Part shown: piece by piece, positions 1 through 5,240 of the stretch | Layout: every line of letters begins with the position of its first letter | Numbering within the stretch: position 1 is the stretch's first letter | NCBI GenBank assembly: GCA_025360565.1 | Contig: JANYBY010000302.1 | Coordinates: 1 to 5,359 of the forward strand | DNA: 5,359 nucleotides | Origin: Bacteroidota bacterium | GTDB lineage: Bacteria; Bacteroidota; Bacteroidia; B-17B0; Aurantibacillaceae | Direction: 5' to 3' | Notes under the pieces: model-generated | What the model was told of the DNA's origin: nothing | The model's database searches: none | The model's input: only the letters and a program-made list of their open reading frames with translations | Program-made: the position numbers and the translations under genes

Positions 1-275
1 GATCTTTCAACTGCGGCAATTGTACCTGAAAGATTTAAAACACTGATGGTATTGGCAGGAATTGTTAATGTAGCGTTTACCCCTGCCGGATTTGCCGGCT
101 GCCTAATGTAAACAGTTGCAGCCTGATTATACGTTTGTACATGCAGTTTGATTGGATTATCACCAAGCGTGGCCGAAATATCGGGGGCAACAAACCAAAA
201 GCTTGTATCCACTTGAGCATTAGCGCTCAAAAGTGAAATAAACGTAAGAATTAGGGCATATAAATATTTTATCAT
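1..275 (-). CDS. N-terminus of a large secreted IgGFc-binding-like surface protein (partial)
   Basis: This is the first 91 codons of a gene that leaves the window at its left edge. The start is the ATG at 275-273. A typical signal peptide follows: MIKY, a hydrophobic stretch (residues 4-17), and a likely cleavage after SANA, just before Q21. The mature N-terminus reads VDTSFWFVAPDIS, then GDNPIKLHVQTYN and TVYIRQPAN. That pattern is typical of the IgGFc-binding-like N-terminal domain at the head of long Bacteroidota cell-surface proteins, which often carry PKD/SprB-type repeats and a gliding-motility-associated C-terminal domain. The signal peptide and motif are seen directly. The domain name is from family knowledge, and the rest of the protein cannot be seen. 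The gene is divergent from the DUF58 gene across a 102-bp AT-rich gap (276-377), where I found no exact TAnnTTTG promoter element on either strand. Confidence 0.8.
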   Translation of the reverse strand, partial: MIKYLYALILTFISLLSANAQVDTSFWFVAPDISATLGDNPIKLHVQTYNQAATVYIRQPANPAGVNATLTIPANTISVLNLSGTIAAVER

Positions 276-377
276 ATTTTCAGCTAAAAAGATTGAACAT
301 TCAATTCACGAATATATTAAAAATATTTGAATTTAACAGGATTTCACAAAAAATATTAGTAATTTTATTTAACATTT

Positions 378-1304
378 ATGCCCATAAACCGCTCCTTCAT
401 TGAACCCTTTAAAAATCTTGAACTTTTAGCCAAAAAAGTGGTCGAAGGGTTCATTACGGGCCTCCATAAAAGCCCATTTCACGGCTTTTCGGTTGAGTTT
501 GCCGAACACCGTTTGTATAACACCGGAGAAAGTACGCGACATATTGATTGGAAACTTTTTGCAAGAAGCGAAAAACTTTTTATTAAACGCTATGAAGAGG
601 AAACAAATTTAAGATGCCAGATCGTGATCGATAATTCGTCGAGCATGCTTTTTCCGATCGACAGCGAAAATAATAAACTCACTTTCAGTGTATATGCGGC
701 AGCTGCCCTTTGTGAATTATTAAAACAGCAACGCGATGCTTTTGGTTTAACTATTTTTGAAAAAGAAATTACAAAACATATTCCCGTTAAAGGAAGTCCT
801 TCGCACCAAAAATTAATTTATAATACTTTAGAAAATTTATTGCAAAGTAATTCGGAAAAATACAAGGGCGAAAATCGTTCAACATCCGCGGCATCAGCAT
901 TGAACCAGGTTGCAGAGGTTGTTCATCAGCGTTCGCTCGTGTTTATTTTTAGCGATATGTTTGAAAATATAAATGAGAATGCAGAACTTTTTTCGGCCTT
1001 ACAGCATTTAAAATATAAAAAACATGAGGTCGTTCTGTTTCATGTAACTGATAAACAAAAAGAAATGGATTTTGAATTTGAAAACAAACCGCATCATTTT
1101 ATTGATCTTGAAAGCGGCGAAGAAATAAAATTAAATCCAACTCAAATAAAAGACCAATACAAAAAATCCATATCCGATTTTAATGAAGCATTAAAAGTAA
1201 AATGCGGGCAATATAAAATAGATCTGATTGAAGCGGATATTCATGATGGATTTAACACCGTGTTGTACACTTATCTTGTTAAAAGAAGTATGATGATCAA
1301 ATAG
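378..1304 (+). CDS. DUF58 / von Willebrand A-like protein (MoxR-associated)
   Basis: This 308-residue protein has the full DUF58 signature. The GLHKSPFHGFSVEF segment (residues 28-41) is followed by R45-x-Y47, G50 and R54-H-I-D57-W58, the family core motif. A vWA-like domain follows: the DNSSSM motif (D85, S87, S89) matches the DxSxS metal-ion-dependent adhesion site, and FIFSDMFE (190-197) matches the second acidic loop. There is no signal peptide or membrane segment, so it is probably cytoplasmic. DUF58 proteins usually sit beside a MoxR AAA+ ATPase and the BatA/BatB genes and are thought to help in maturation of envelope or metal-dependent complexes. Here neither neighbour is such a gene: upstream is a divergent secreted protein and downstream is a convergent T9SS cargo gene. 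It therefore appears monocistronic. The family is certain, but the cellular role is not. Confidence 0.92.
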   Translation: MPINRSFIEPFKNLELLAKKVVEGFITGLHKSPFHGFSVEFAEHRLYNTGESTRHIDWKLFARSEKLFIKRYEEETNLRCQIVIDNSSSMLFPIDSENNKLTFSVYAAAALCELLKQQRDAFGLTIFEKEITKHIPVKGSPSHQKLIYNTLENLLQSNSEKYKGENRSTSAASALNQVAEVVHQRSLVFIFSDMFENINENAELFSALQHLKYKKHEVVLFHVTDKQKEMDFEFENKPHHFIDLESGEEIKLNPTQIKDQYKKSISDFNEALKVKCGQYKIDLIEADIHDGFNTVLYTYLVKRSMMIK

Positions 1305-1313
1305 GGGCTCACT

Positions 1314-1451
1314 CAGGCTCCGTCTTTGCGAGCCGCTTTCCTTAATTCTTTCCCCGGCGGCGTGGCAATCTTTGCCACATGCTTTTGCAAAGATTGCTTC
1401 GTTCCCGAACCGGGTTCGGGACAGGCTTTACCTTCTCGCAAGGACGAGCTT
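1314..1451. repeat. Palindromic interspersed repeat (REP/MITE-like), copy 1
   Basis: This GC-richer island fills the gap between two convergent genes. The outer ends are inverted: CGTCTTTGCGAG at 1321-1332 and CTCGCAAGGACG at 1435-1446 pair at 11 of 12 positions, and the pairing extends with one gap to about 1314 and 1451. Inside are three more palindromes: GCAATCTTTGC (1365-1375) with GCAAAGATTGC (1387-1397), an 11-bp perfect match; GTGGCAA/TTGCCAC (1362-1378); and CCCGAAC/GTTCGGG (1404-1420) with a 3-nt loop. No reading frame is evident. Ends of the form CGTCxTTGCGAG are a familiar motif of dispersed repeats in many bacterial genomes. The position at two gene 3' ends is typical of REP-like elements and could give bidirectional transcription stop or mRNA 3'-end protection, but no T-run follows the hairpins, so it is not a canonical intrinsic terminator. 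Confidence 0.75.
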
Positions 1452-1461
1452 CAACGTTTAG

Positions 1462-2328
1462 CTACTCTTTCACCATTTTTTTACAAACTTTAAATCCGGA
1501 TGAAGTTGTAAACTCGTAAAAATAAATTCCGGAAACCAAGCCGGTCAGATCCGCCTCAGCCCTGTATCTGCCCCTTGCCTGAGCTTCATTATCAATGATC
1601 TTCATCACTTCTTTTCCTGTAATATCCGTTAATTTAAGTGTTACCTTAGAGGGTTCAGAAACTGTATACACAATATTTGCAAAGTCTTTTGCCGGATTTG
1701 GCGAAACGTTTTCAATATTTACAAAAGCTTCATTTTTTATATCATATAAGCCGGTGGCTACGGTGAATGTCCATGCCAGATCGTCAAAAATAGCTTTGGT
1801 ATTTGGATGCGCCCAATTGTATCCGCCCTGCGAAACATTACCTGTTGGATAAATACTAATGTAGGCCGAATCGCAAGTAGTAGCAGTATAAGTAGCGTAA
1901 TTAACAGGAACAGTAAATTGTGTAAAAACAGTTGTGGATCCAGTTAAAATGGTCGAAGTAAATGTGTTAAATGCGGCTCCGGCATAGTTTCCCTGTTTCC
2001 AAACCTCAATGTCAAAAACAATTGAATCCCCTCCCTGAGGATAAAATTTATACCAGCCGGTTAAGTTTATAGGACGATTGGAGATCTGTACAAAATCCAT
2101 CACCACCGCACCATTATAAGCCGGCGGAACACTGCCGTAAATTGCAGCCGCGTGATTACCTGAATGTGGCACTAAGGTATCTCGCAGGGGATATAGGCTA
2201 TATACACCCCCTAAGTTCCATCCATCAGGTTTACCTGCTGTAACCGATTCAAAACCAGGATTTGGAATTTGAGAAAAACCTAAAAAGGAAATTATAGTAA
2301 ATGCGGAAAGGAGTAGTTTTTTGTTCAT
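1462..2328 (-). CDS. Secreted T9SS cargo protein with C-terminal sorting domain
   Basis: The chosen start is the ATG at 2328, giving 288 residues. It puts MNKK plus a hydrophobic core (residues 5-18) and a likely cut near FSQ20 at the N-terminus, a normal Sec signal peptide. The frame is open 17 codons further upstream, but that would bury the signal. The mature part begins IPNPGFE, followed by P34-D-G-W37. This opening is common in secreted carbohydrate-binding-like beta-sandwich domains of Bacteroidota. The middle (about 40-190) is rich in Thr, Ser, Tyr and Gly and I do not recognise a specific family. The last 85 or so residues are a type A T9SS sorting domain: NVSPNPAKD (207-215), the LTDITGKEV strand, GRYRAEADL, then SGIYFYEF and KKMVKE at the end. 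The protein should therefore be exported by Sec, then through the Por/T9SS translocon, and have its C-terminal domain removed. Substrate or partner is unknown. Confidence 0.88.
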   Translation of the reverse strand: MNKKLLLSAFTIISFLGFSQIPNPGFESVTAGKPDGWNLGGVYSLYPLRDTLVPHSGNHAAAIYGSVPPAYNGAVVMDFVQISNRPINLTGWYKFYPQGGDSIVFDIEVWKQGNYAGAAFNTFTSTILTGSTTVFTQFTVPVNYATYTATTCDSAYISIYPTGNVSQGGYNWAHPNTKAIFDDLAWTFTVATGLYDIKNEAFVNIENVSPNPAKDFANIVYTVSEPSKVTLKLTDITGKEVMKIIDNEAQARGRYRAEADLTGLVSGIYFYEFTTSSGFKVCKKMVKE

Positions 2329-2409
2329 GGGATTGTATTTGACAATTGATACGTATAAAAATAACAAAAGGTTAGTCAAATAATCCTAAAACTAAATGAA
2401 AAAATTTAA

Positions 2410-2721
2410 TTAAGCTTGAGCCGTTGGCCCGCCAAAATTCATAGGGAATGCGGTATCCATATCTTTAATTTTTCCGTTCACCTGTTCAAACTTTTGAATA
2501 TTATCGGCCAAAGCTCTTGCAAGGCGTTTAGCATGCTGTGGCGTAAGTAAAACACGCGATTTTACTTTTGCCTTTGGTACACCCGGCATTATTTTTATAA
2601 AATCTATCACAAATTCACTTTGCGAATGCGTTATTATTGCAAGGTTAGAATAAATTCCTTCGGCGATCTCTTCGCTTAACTCAATGTCTAAATGTGGTTG
2701 GTTCTTTTCGTTATTTTCCAT
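2410..2721 (-). CDS. DUF3467 family protein
   Basis: This small soluble protein of 103 residues matches the usual length of DUF3467. The family pattern is visible: G22-I-YSN (22-26), ITHSQSEFVIDF (30-41), PGVPKAKVKSRVLLTP (46-61) and HAKRLARALADN (63-74), followed by a short hydrophilic tail with a QKFEQ stretch. There is no signal peptide or membrane segment. The function of the family is not established. In Bacteroidota these genes are, to my knowledge, often found near rpoB/rpoC, but here the gene follows pyrF after a 10-nt gap on the same strand. It is thus very probably on the same transcript as pyrF. The start ATG at 2721-2719 is preceded by an A-rich run instead of a Shine-Dalgarno sequence, as is normal in this phylum. 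Confidence 0.9.
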   Translation of the reverse strand: MENNEKNQPHLDIELSEEIAEGIYSNLAIITHSQSEFVIDFIKIMPGVPKAKVKSRVLLTPQHAKRLARALADNIQKFEQVNGKIKDMDTAFPMNFGGPTAQA

Positions 2722-2731
2722 TTTGATTTTT

Positions 2732-3553
2732 TTAAATATTTTTAATGATCTCTTTCATTTCGTTAGCTATTTTTTTTGCTTCTTCGGCGGCCATTTCGGC
2801 AAAGTTTTTTTCGGAAGAAGCATAAATTATGCCACGACTCGAATTTACTAAAAGTCCAATATCTTTGTTTAATCCATATTTACACACTTCCTGCAAATTG
2901 CCGCCCTGCGCGCCTACTCCGGGTACTAATAAAAAATGATCAGGAATAATTTTTCTTATTCCTCTAAACATTTCTGCTTTGGTAGCCCCTACTACAAACA
3001 TCATATTATTTTCGGTTCCCCAAGCTGCACATTTTTCTATGACTTCCAAATACAATTCCCTTGAACCTACTTTTTGTTGCTGAAAATCGACAGAACCTTC
3101 GTTACTTGTTAATCCCAAAATAACAGCCCATTTATTTTCAAATTTAAGAAAGGGTTTAACGGAATCACTTCCCATATAAGGGGCAACGGTAATTGCATCG
3201 GCACCTAAATTTTGTAACCAGGCTTTTGCATACATGGTGCTTGTATTACCAATGTCGCCACGCTTTGCATCGGCAATTAAAAAATGAGAAGGGTAATTTG
3301 TTTTAATGTATTTAATAGTTTTTTCAAGACTTTCAATTCCGCTTAAACCATAAACCTCGTAAAAAGCGTTATTGGGTTTAAACGAAACGCAATAAGGTGC
3401 GGTGGCATCAATAATTTGTTTGTTGAATTCGAAAATAATGTCCTTTTCGTTTTGGATAAGGTGTTTTGGAATCTTTTCCAGATCGGGATCCAGCCCAACA
3501 CACAAGAATGTTTTTTTGTTTTTTATTTGGGCTATTAACTCGGTACGGTTCAT
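2732..3553 (-). CDS. pyrF: Orotidine-5'-phosphate decarboxylase (PyrF, type 2)
   Basis: PyrF decarboxylates OMP to UMP, the last step of de novo UMP synthesis, in the cytoplasm. The 273-residue protein from the ATG at 3553 has the right length for the longer (type 2) bacterial subfamily. Visible active-site features are the LDPD motif (D22), K59 in SFKPN, the catalytic D95-A-K97-R-G-D100 motif, APYMGSD (125-130), the phosphate-binding PGVGAQGG (211-218) and R240 in SSRG. The reading frame stays open for 62 more codons upstream, but that extension lies in the palindromic repeat at 3598-3720, starts with a TTG overlapping the phosphorylase stop, and adds no family sequence. The M at 3553 followed by NRTELIAQIKNKKTFLCVGLD is the natural start. 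The gene probably leads an operon with the DUF3467 gene. Confidence 0.96.
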   Translation of the reverse strand: MNRTELIAQIKNKKTFLCVGLDPDLEKIPKHLIQNEKDIIFEFNKQIIDATAPYCVSFKPNNAFYEVYGLSGIESLEKTIKYIKTNYPSHFLIADAKRGDIGNTSTMYAKAWLQNLGADAITVAPYMGSDSVKPFLKFENKWAVILGLTSNEGSVDFQQQKVGSRELYLEVIEKCAAWGTENNMMFVVGATKAEMFRGIRKIIPDHFLLVPGVGAQGGNLQEVCKYGLNKDIGLLVNSSRGIIYASSEKNFAEMAAEEAKKIANEMKEIIKNI

Positions 3554-3559
3554 TGTGAA

Positions 3560-3567
3560 CAAAGATA
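3560..3567 (-). promoter_or_regulatory. Possible -7 promoter element (TAnnTTTG) close to pyrF start
   Basis: On the minus strand TATCTTTG is an exact match to the Bacteroidota -7 consensus TAnnTTTG and ends six bases before the pyrF ATG. A matching -33 TTTG is not clear: only a T-run (TTTTTC) lies about 20 nt further upstream. If it is used, the transcript would start at or almost at the ATG, so the mRNA would be nearly leaderless. An 8-mer with two free positions can occur by chance, so this is a weak call. Confidence 0.25.
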
Positions 3568-3597
3568 GTGAATCATAATTTATCTGAAAAACTGATT

Positions 3598-3720
3598 CGT
3601 CCTTGCGAGTCCCGACTTTTTCAAATAACAGGCTAGTTGGGACGAAGATATTTTTAACTCTAACCCTGGCAAAGTTTGCTTTGGGCCGAAAACATATGCA
3701 AAGCCATCGCAATGAGGCAC
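3598..3720. repeat. Palindromic interspersed repeat (REP/MITE-like), copy 2, diverged
   Basis: The left end CGTCCTTGCGAG (3598-3609) is identical to the right terminal sequence of the copy at 1314-1451, read on the opposite strand. The right end TCGCAATGA (3707-3715) is a near inverted match. Just inside the left end GTCCCGACT (3609-3617) pairs with AGTTGGGAC (3635-3643), a 9-bp stem with one G-T pair. The interior otherwise differs from copy 1, so it is a related or decayed member and not a recent duplicate. It fills most of the 182-bp gap between the phosphorylase stop and the pyrF start, ending about 15 bp downstream of that stop. That is the usual REP-like position at a gene 3' end. It keeps the pyrF frame open by chance, which could mislead automatic start calling. 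Confidence 0.6.
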
Positions 3721-3735
3721 GGATATGTTCAATTC

Positions 3736-4599
3736 TCAAATCCTATTCAAACAATTTTCAATAAGTGTTTCAACACTTTTTTTATAATCGCTTGTAAATT
3801 CTTTTCGCACGCGATTGGCAATTGTTACACAAATCGTTACACAGTTATGGTTAAGCATTTTTCCTAAACCATAAAGGGCCGAAGTTTCCATTTCAAAATT
3901 AACTATACGATGATCATTTAATTTAAACGAAGTTAAAAGTTCATTTAATTGCGGGGCAGCCGATCTTAAACGTATTTGCCGGCCTTGCGGGCCGTAAAAA
4001 CCAGGCGCAGTAGCTGTAATGCCAACGTAATTACCTTCTTTAAATGTATCTAACAGTTTGCGGTTTGCCGAAACACAATATGGGTAGGCTAAGTTCGGCA
4101 GCCACGAGGCGTGTTTAATAAAGGCCTCACTGATCTCATTTTCGTTTATCTGTTTCCATCCCTCGTAAAAATTCAGAAGCCCGTCTAATCCCAGTCCGTA
4201 TGAACTTACCACTAATCCGTTTACCGGTATATCGGCCTGTAGAGCGCCGCTGGTGCCCAAACGAATTATATTCAATGTTCGTAAAACCGGATTTAATTCT
4301 CTTTTTTCGGGATCAATATTTATTGCCGCGTCCAATTCATTTAAAACAATATCAATGTTATCGGGGCCAATGCCGGTGCTTAAAACAGTAATTCTTTTTC
4401 CGTTAAATTGCCCGGTGTGAGTTATAAATTCGCGGTGTTCGGTTTTAAATTCTATTTTACTGAAGTAGTTCGAGATCTGTGCTACCCGATGCTGATCGCC
4501 AACAACAATTACATTGTCGGCTATATCTTCTCCTTTTAAATTTAAATGATACACCCTATTTTCGGGTGTGAGAATTAATTCTGTTTCGGGGAATTTCAT
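3736..4599 (-). CDS. Uridine phosphorylase-like nucleoside phosphorylase
   Basis: This 287-residue enzyme belongs to the PNP/UDP (NP-I) phosphorylase family, which splits a nucleoside with phosphate into a base and ribose-1-phosphate. Family landmarks in order are VVGDQHRV (32-39, in place of the common GDPxR phosphate site), STGIGPDN (74-81), RLGTSGAL (113-120, phosphate binding), FYGPQGR (201-207) and the nucleoside-binding FEMET (235-239). The glutamine/arginine segment GPQGRQIR is compatible with pyrimidine recognition as in Udp, so uridine is the most likely substrate, but a purine nucleoside cannot be excluded. There is no signal peptide; it is cytoplasmic. The start ATG at 4599-4597 directly follows the end of the GxxExxY cassette, so its whole leader and any local promoter would lie in that cassette. 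Downstream comes a repeat and pyrF, another uridine/UMP enzyme. Confidence 0.9.
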   Translation of the reverse strand: MKFPETELILTPENRVYHLNLKGEDIADNVIVVGDQHRVAQISNYFSKIEFKTEHREFITHTGQFNGKRITVLSTGIGPDNIDIVLNELDAAINIDPEKRELNPVLRTLNIIRLGTSGALQADIPVNGLVVSSYGLGLDGLLNFYEGWKQINENEISEAFIKHASWLPNLAYPYCVSANRKLLDTFKEGNYVGITATAPGFYGPQGRQIRLRSAAPQLNELLTSFKLNDHRIVNFEMETSALYGLGKMLNHNCVTICVTIANRVRKEFTSDYKKSVETLIENCLNRI

Positions 4600-4613
4600 G
4601 ATAGAACGCAGAT
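4600..4613. repeat. Left terminal inverted repeat of GxxExxY cassette
   Basis: GATAGAACGCAGAT is the exact reverse complement of 5227-5240. It immediately precedes (on the minus strand) the ATG of the phosphorylase gene. Confidence 0.85.
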
Positions 4614-4646
4614 TTTTATTATGATTATGATCAAATATGATTTTTA
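4604..4646. repeat. Half-unit copy of the cassette repeat
   Basis: This 43-nt stretch begins GAACGCAGATTTTTATTATG and ends GATTTTTA. It matches the first half of the arm at 4651-4692 at about 36 positions with one gap, and the first half of the arm at 5139-5181 at about 36 of 43 positions. It looks like a tandem partial duplication of the arm. Confidence 0.65.
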
Positions 4647-4650
4647 AATC

Positions 4651-4738
4651 GAACGCTGATTTTCATGATGATTAAGATCAATTAAGATTTTATAAAATTA
4701 ATCATAACGTATCAAAAAACTCATGATAATCTGTGTTC
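4651..4738. repeat. Palindromic repeat arm, left copy
   Basis: The arm starts GAACGCTGATTTTCATGA (4651-4668) and ends with an imperfect complement TCATGATAATCTGTGTTC (4721-4738), pairing at 15 of 18 positions, so it can fold into a long hairpin. Its interior shares the 20-nt block at 4672-4691 exactly with 5160-5179 in the right arm. The final bases contain the TGA stop of the GxxExxY gene. Confidence 0.75.
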
Positions 4739-5132
4739 AAACATGATTTTTGAACTCAGTTGAAAAAACTTTCCTCTTGAATTCTGGTTTCTTACCAAAA
4801 TTTAAAAGCATTCCAAATTCAATATCGGTTGCTCTTAAATAATTGATTAATTGGGCTTCATCGGCTTCGCTTAAGATTACTTGTGCCTTAATTTCGACAA
4901 TTACGCTTTTGTTTACTGTTATATCTGATACGTAAAAGCCTACTTTCTCTTTTTCGTAATAAACCTTTATTGATTGTTGATTAGTACAAGACAGCCCTGA
5001 TTTTTTTAACTCTATTAACATGGCGTTTTCATAAACTTTTTCTAAAAAGCCATAACCAAGAGTATTGTAAACCTTATAATAAGCTTTGATAATTAAATCG
5101 GTGATTTCCGAATGCTTAAAGTTGTCAGTCAT
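4737..5132 (-). CDS. GxxExxY protein (predicted PD-(D/E)XK nuclease fold)
   Basis: The 131-residue product has the name-giving motif G28-F-L-E31-K-V-Y34, then the elements of a PD-(D/E)XK nuclease core: D70 in YVSDITVN, and E80-I-K82 in VIVEIKAQ, followed by Q94-L-I-N-Y-L and the family ending FGMLLNFGKK (106-115). Length and motif order fit the GxxExxY family (Pfam PDDEXK_3-like). All predicted catalytic acids and the lysine are present, so the protein could be active. The biological role of the family is not established, and no partner gene is present. There is no signal peptide, so it is cytoplasmic. The TGA stop at 4739-4737 is made by the left repeat arm and the ATG at 5132-5130 is 6 nt from the right arm, so gene and repeats appear to form one unit. 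Confidence 0.92.
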   Translation of the reverse strand: MTDNFKHSEITDLIIKAYYKVYNTLGYGFLEKVYENAMLIELKKSGLSCTNQQSIKVYYEKEKVGFYVSDITVNKSVIVEIKAQVILSEADEAQLINYLRATDIEFGMLLNFGKKPEFKRKVFSTEFKNHV

Positions 5133-5138
5133 AATATG

Positions 5139-5236
5139 GAAGGCAGATTATTATGATGGTTAAGATCAATTAAGATTTTTAGATGAATGTTGAAAATAAT
5201 CATAAGAAATCATAATTATCATGAAGATCTGCGTTC
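5139..5236. repeat. Palindromic repeat arm, right copy
   Basis: This is a direct repeat of the arm at 4651-4738, about 10 nt longer through an insertion near 5182-5195. It begins GAAGGCAGATTATTATGAT (5139-5157), which pairs imperfectly (15 of 19) with ATCATAATTATCATGAAGATCTGCGTTC read from 5236 back, so it too is a hairpin. The inner block 5160-5179 is identical to 4672-4691. Its outer end forms the right 14-bp terminal inverted repeat and includes the TAG stop of the upstream gene. Confidence 0.75.
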
Positions 5237-5240
5237 TATC
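5227..5240. repeat. Right terminal inverted repeat of GxxExxY cassette
   Basis: ATCTGCGTTCTATC is the exact reverse complement of 4600-4613. The minus-strand TAG at 5238-5236 inside it ends the neighbouring gene. Confidence 0.85.

Larger units (their letters stand above)
4600..5240. mobile_element. Inverted-repeat-bounded GxxExxY cassette (putative mobile or selfish unit)
   Basis: A 641-bp block is bounded by a perfect 14-bp inverted repeat, GATAGAACGCAGAT at 4600-4613 and its complement at 5227-5240. Inside lie a half-length repeat (4604-4646), a full palindromic arm (4651-4738), the GxxExxY gene (4737-5132) and a second full arm (5139-5236). The gene fits between the arms almost exactly: its stop overlaps the left arm and its ATG is 6 nt from the right arm. 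No transposase is encoded and I see no clear target-site duplication. The sequence shows the architecture directly. That it moves, or once moved, as a unit is inference. An alternative is that the arms form structured RNA around the small ORF. Confidence 0.55.

Noticed and set aside
322..329. AATATTTG as a -7 element for the DUF58 gene
   Set aside because: It misses the first T of TAnnTTTG, and no TTTG lies at a suitable distance upstream in this AT-rich gap.
1365..1397. Intrinsic terminator for the two convergent genes
   Set aside because: The hairpin is good but no T-run follows it on either strand; it is better explained as part of the interspersed repeat.
1595..1852. Plus-strand open frame of 85 codons
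   Set aside because: It lies wholly antisense within the T9SS cargo gene and has no recognisable family pattern.
2329..2379. Upstream extension of the T9SS cargo gene by 17 codons from an ATG at 2379
   Set aside because: It would put the Sec signal peptide at an internal position; MNKK at 2328 gives a textbook signal sequence.
3676..3867. Plus-strand open frame of 63 codons
   Set aside because: It straddles the palindromic repeat and the antisense of the phosphorylase C-terminus; no sign of a real protein.
4200..4391. Plus-strand open frame of 63 codons
   Set aside because: It is antisense inside the phosphorylase gene, whose motifs are clear.
4600..5240. CRISPR array or toxin-antitoxin module around the repeats
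   Set aside because: The repeats are about 90 bp, palindromic and only two and a half in number without regular spacers, and there is a single small gene with no antitoxin-like partner.
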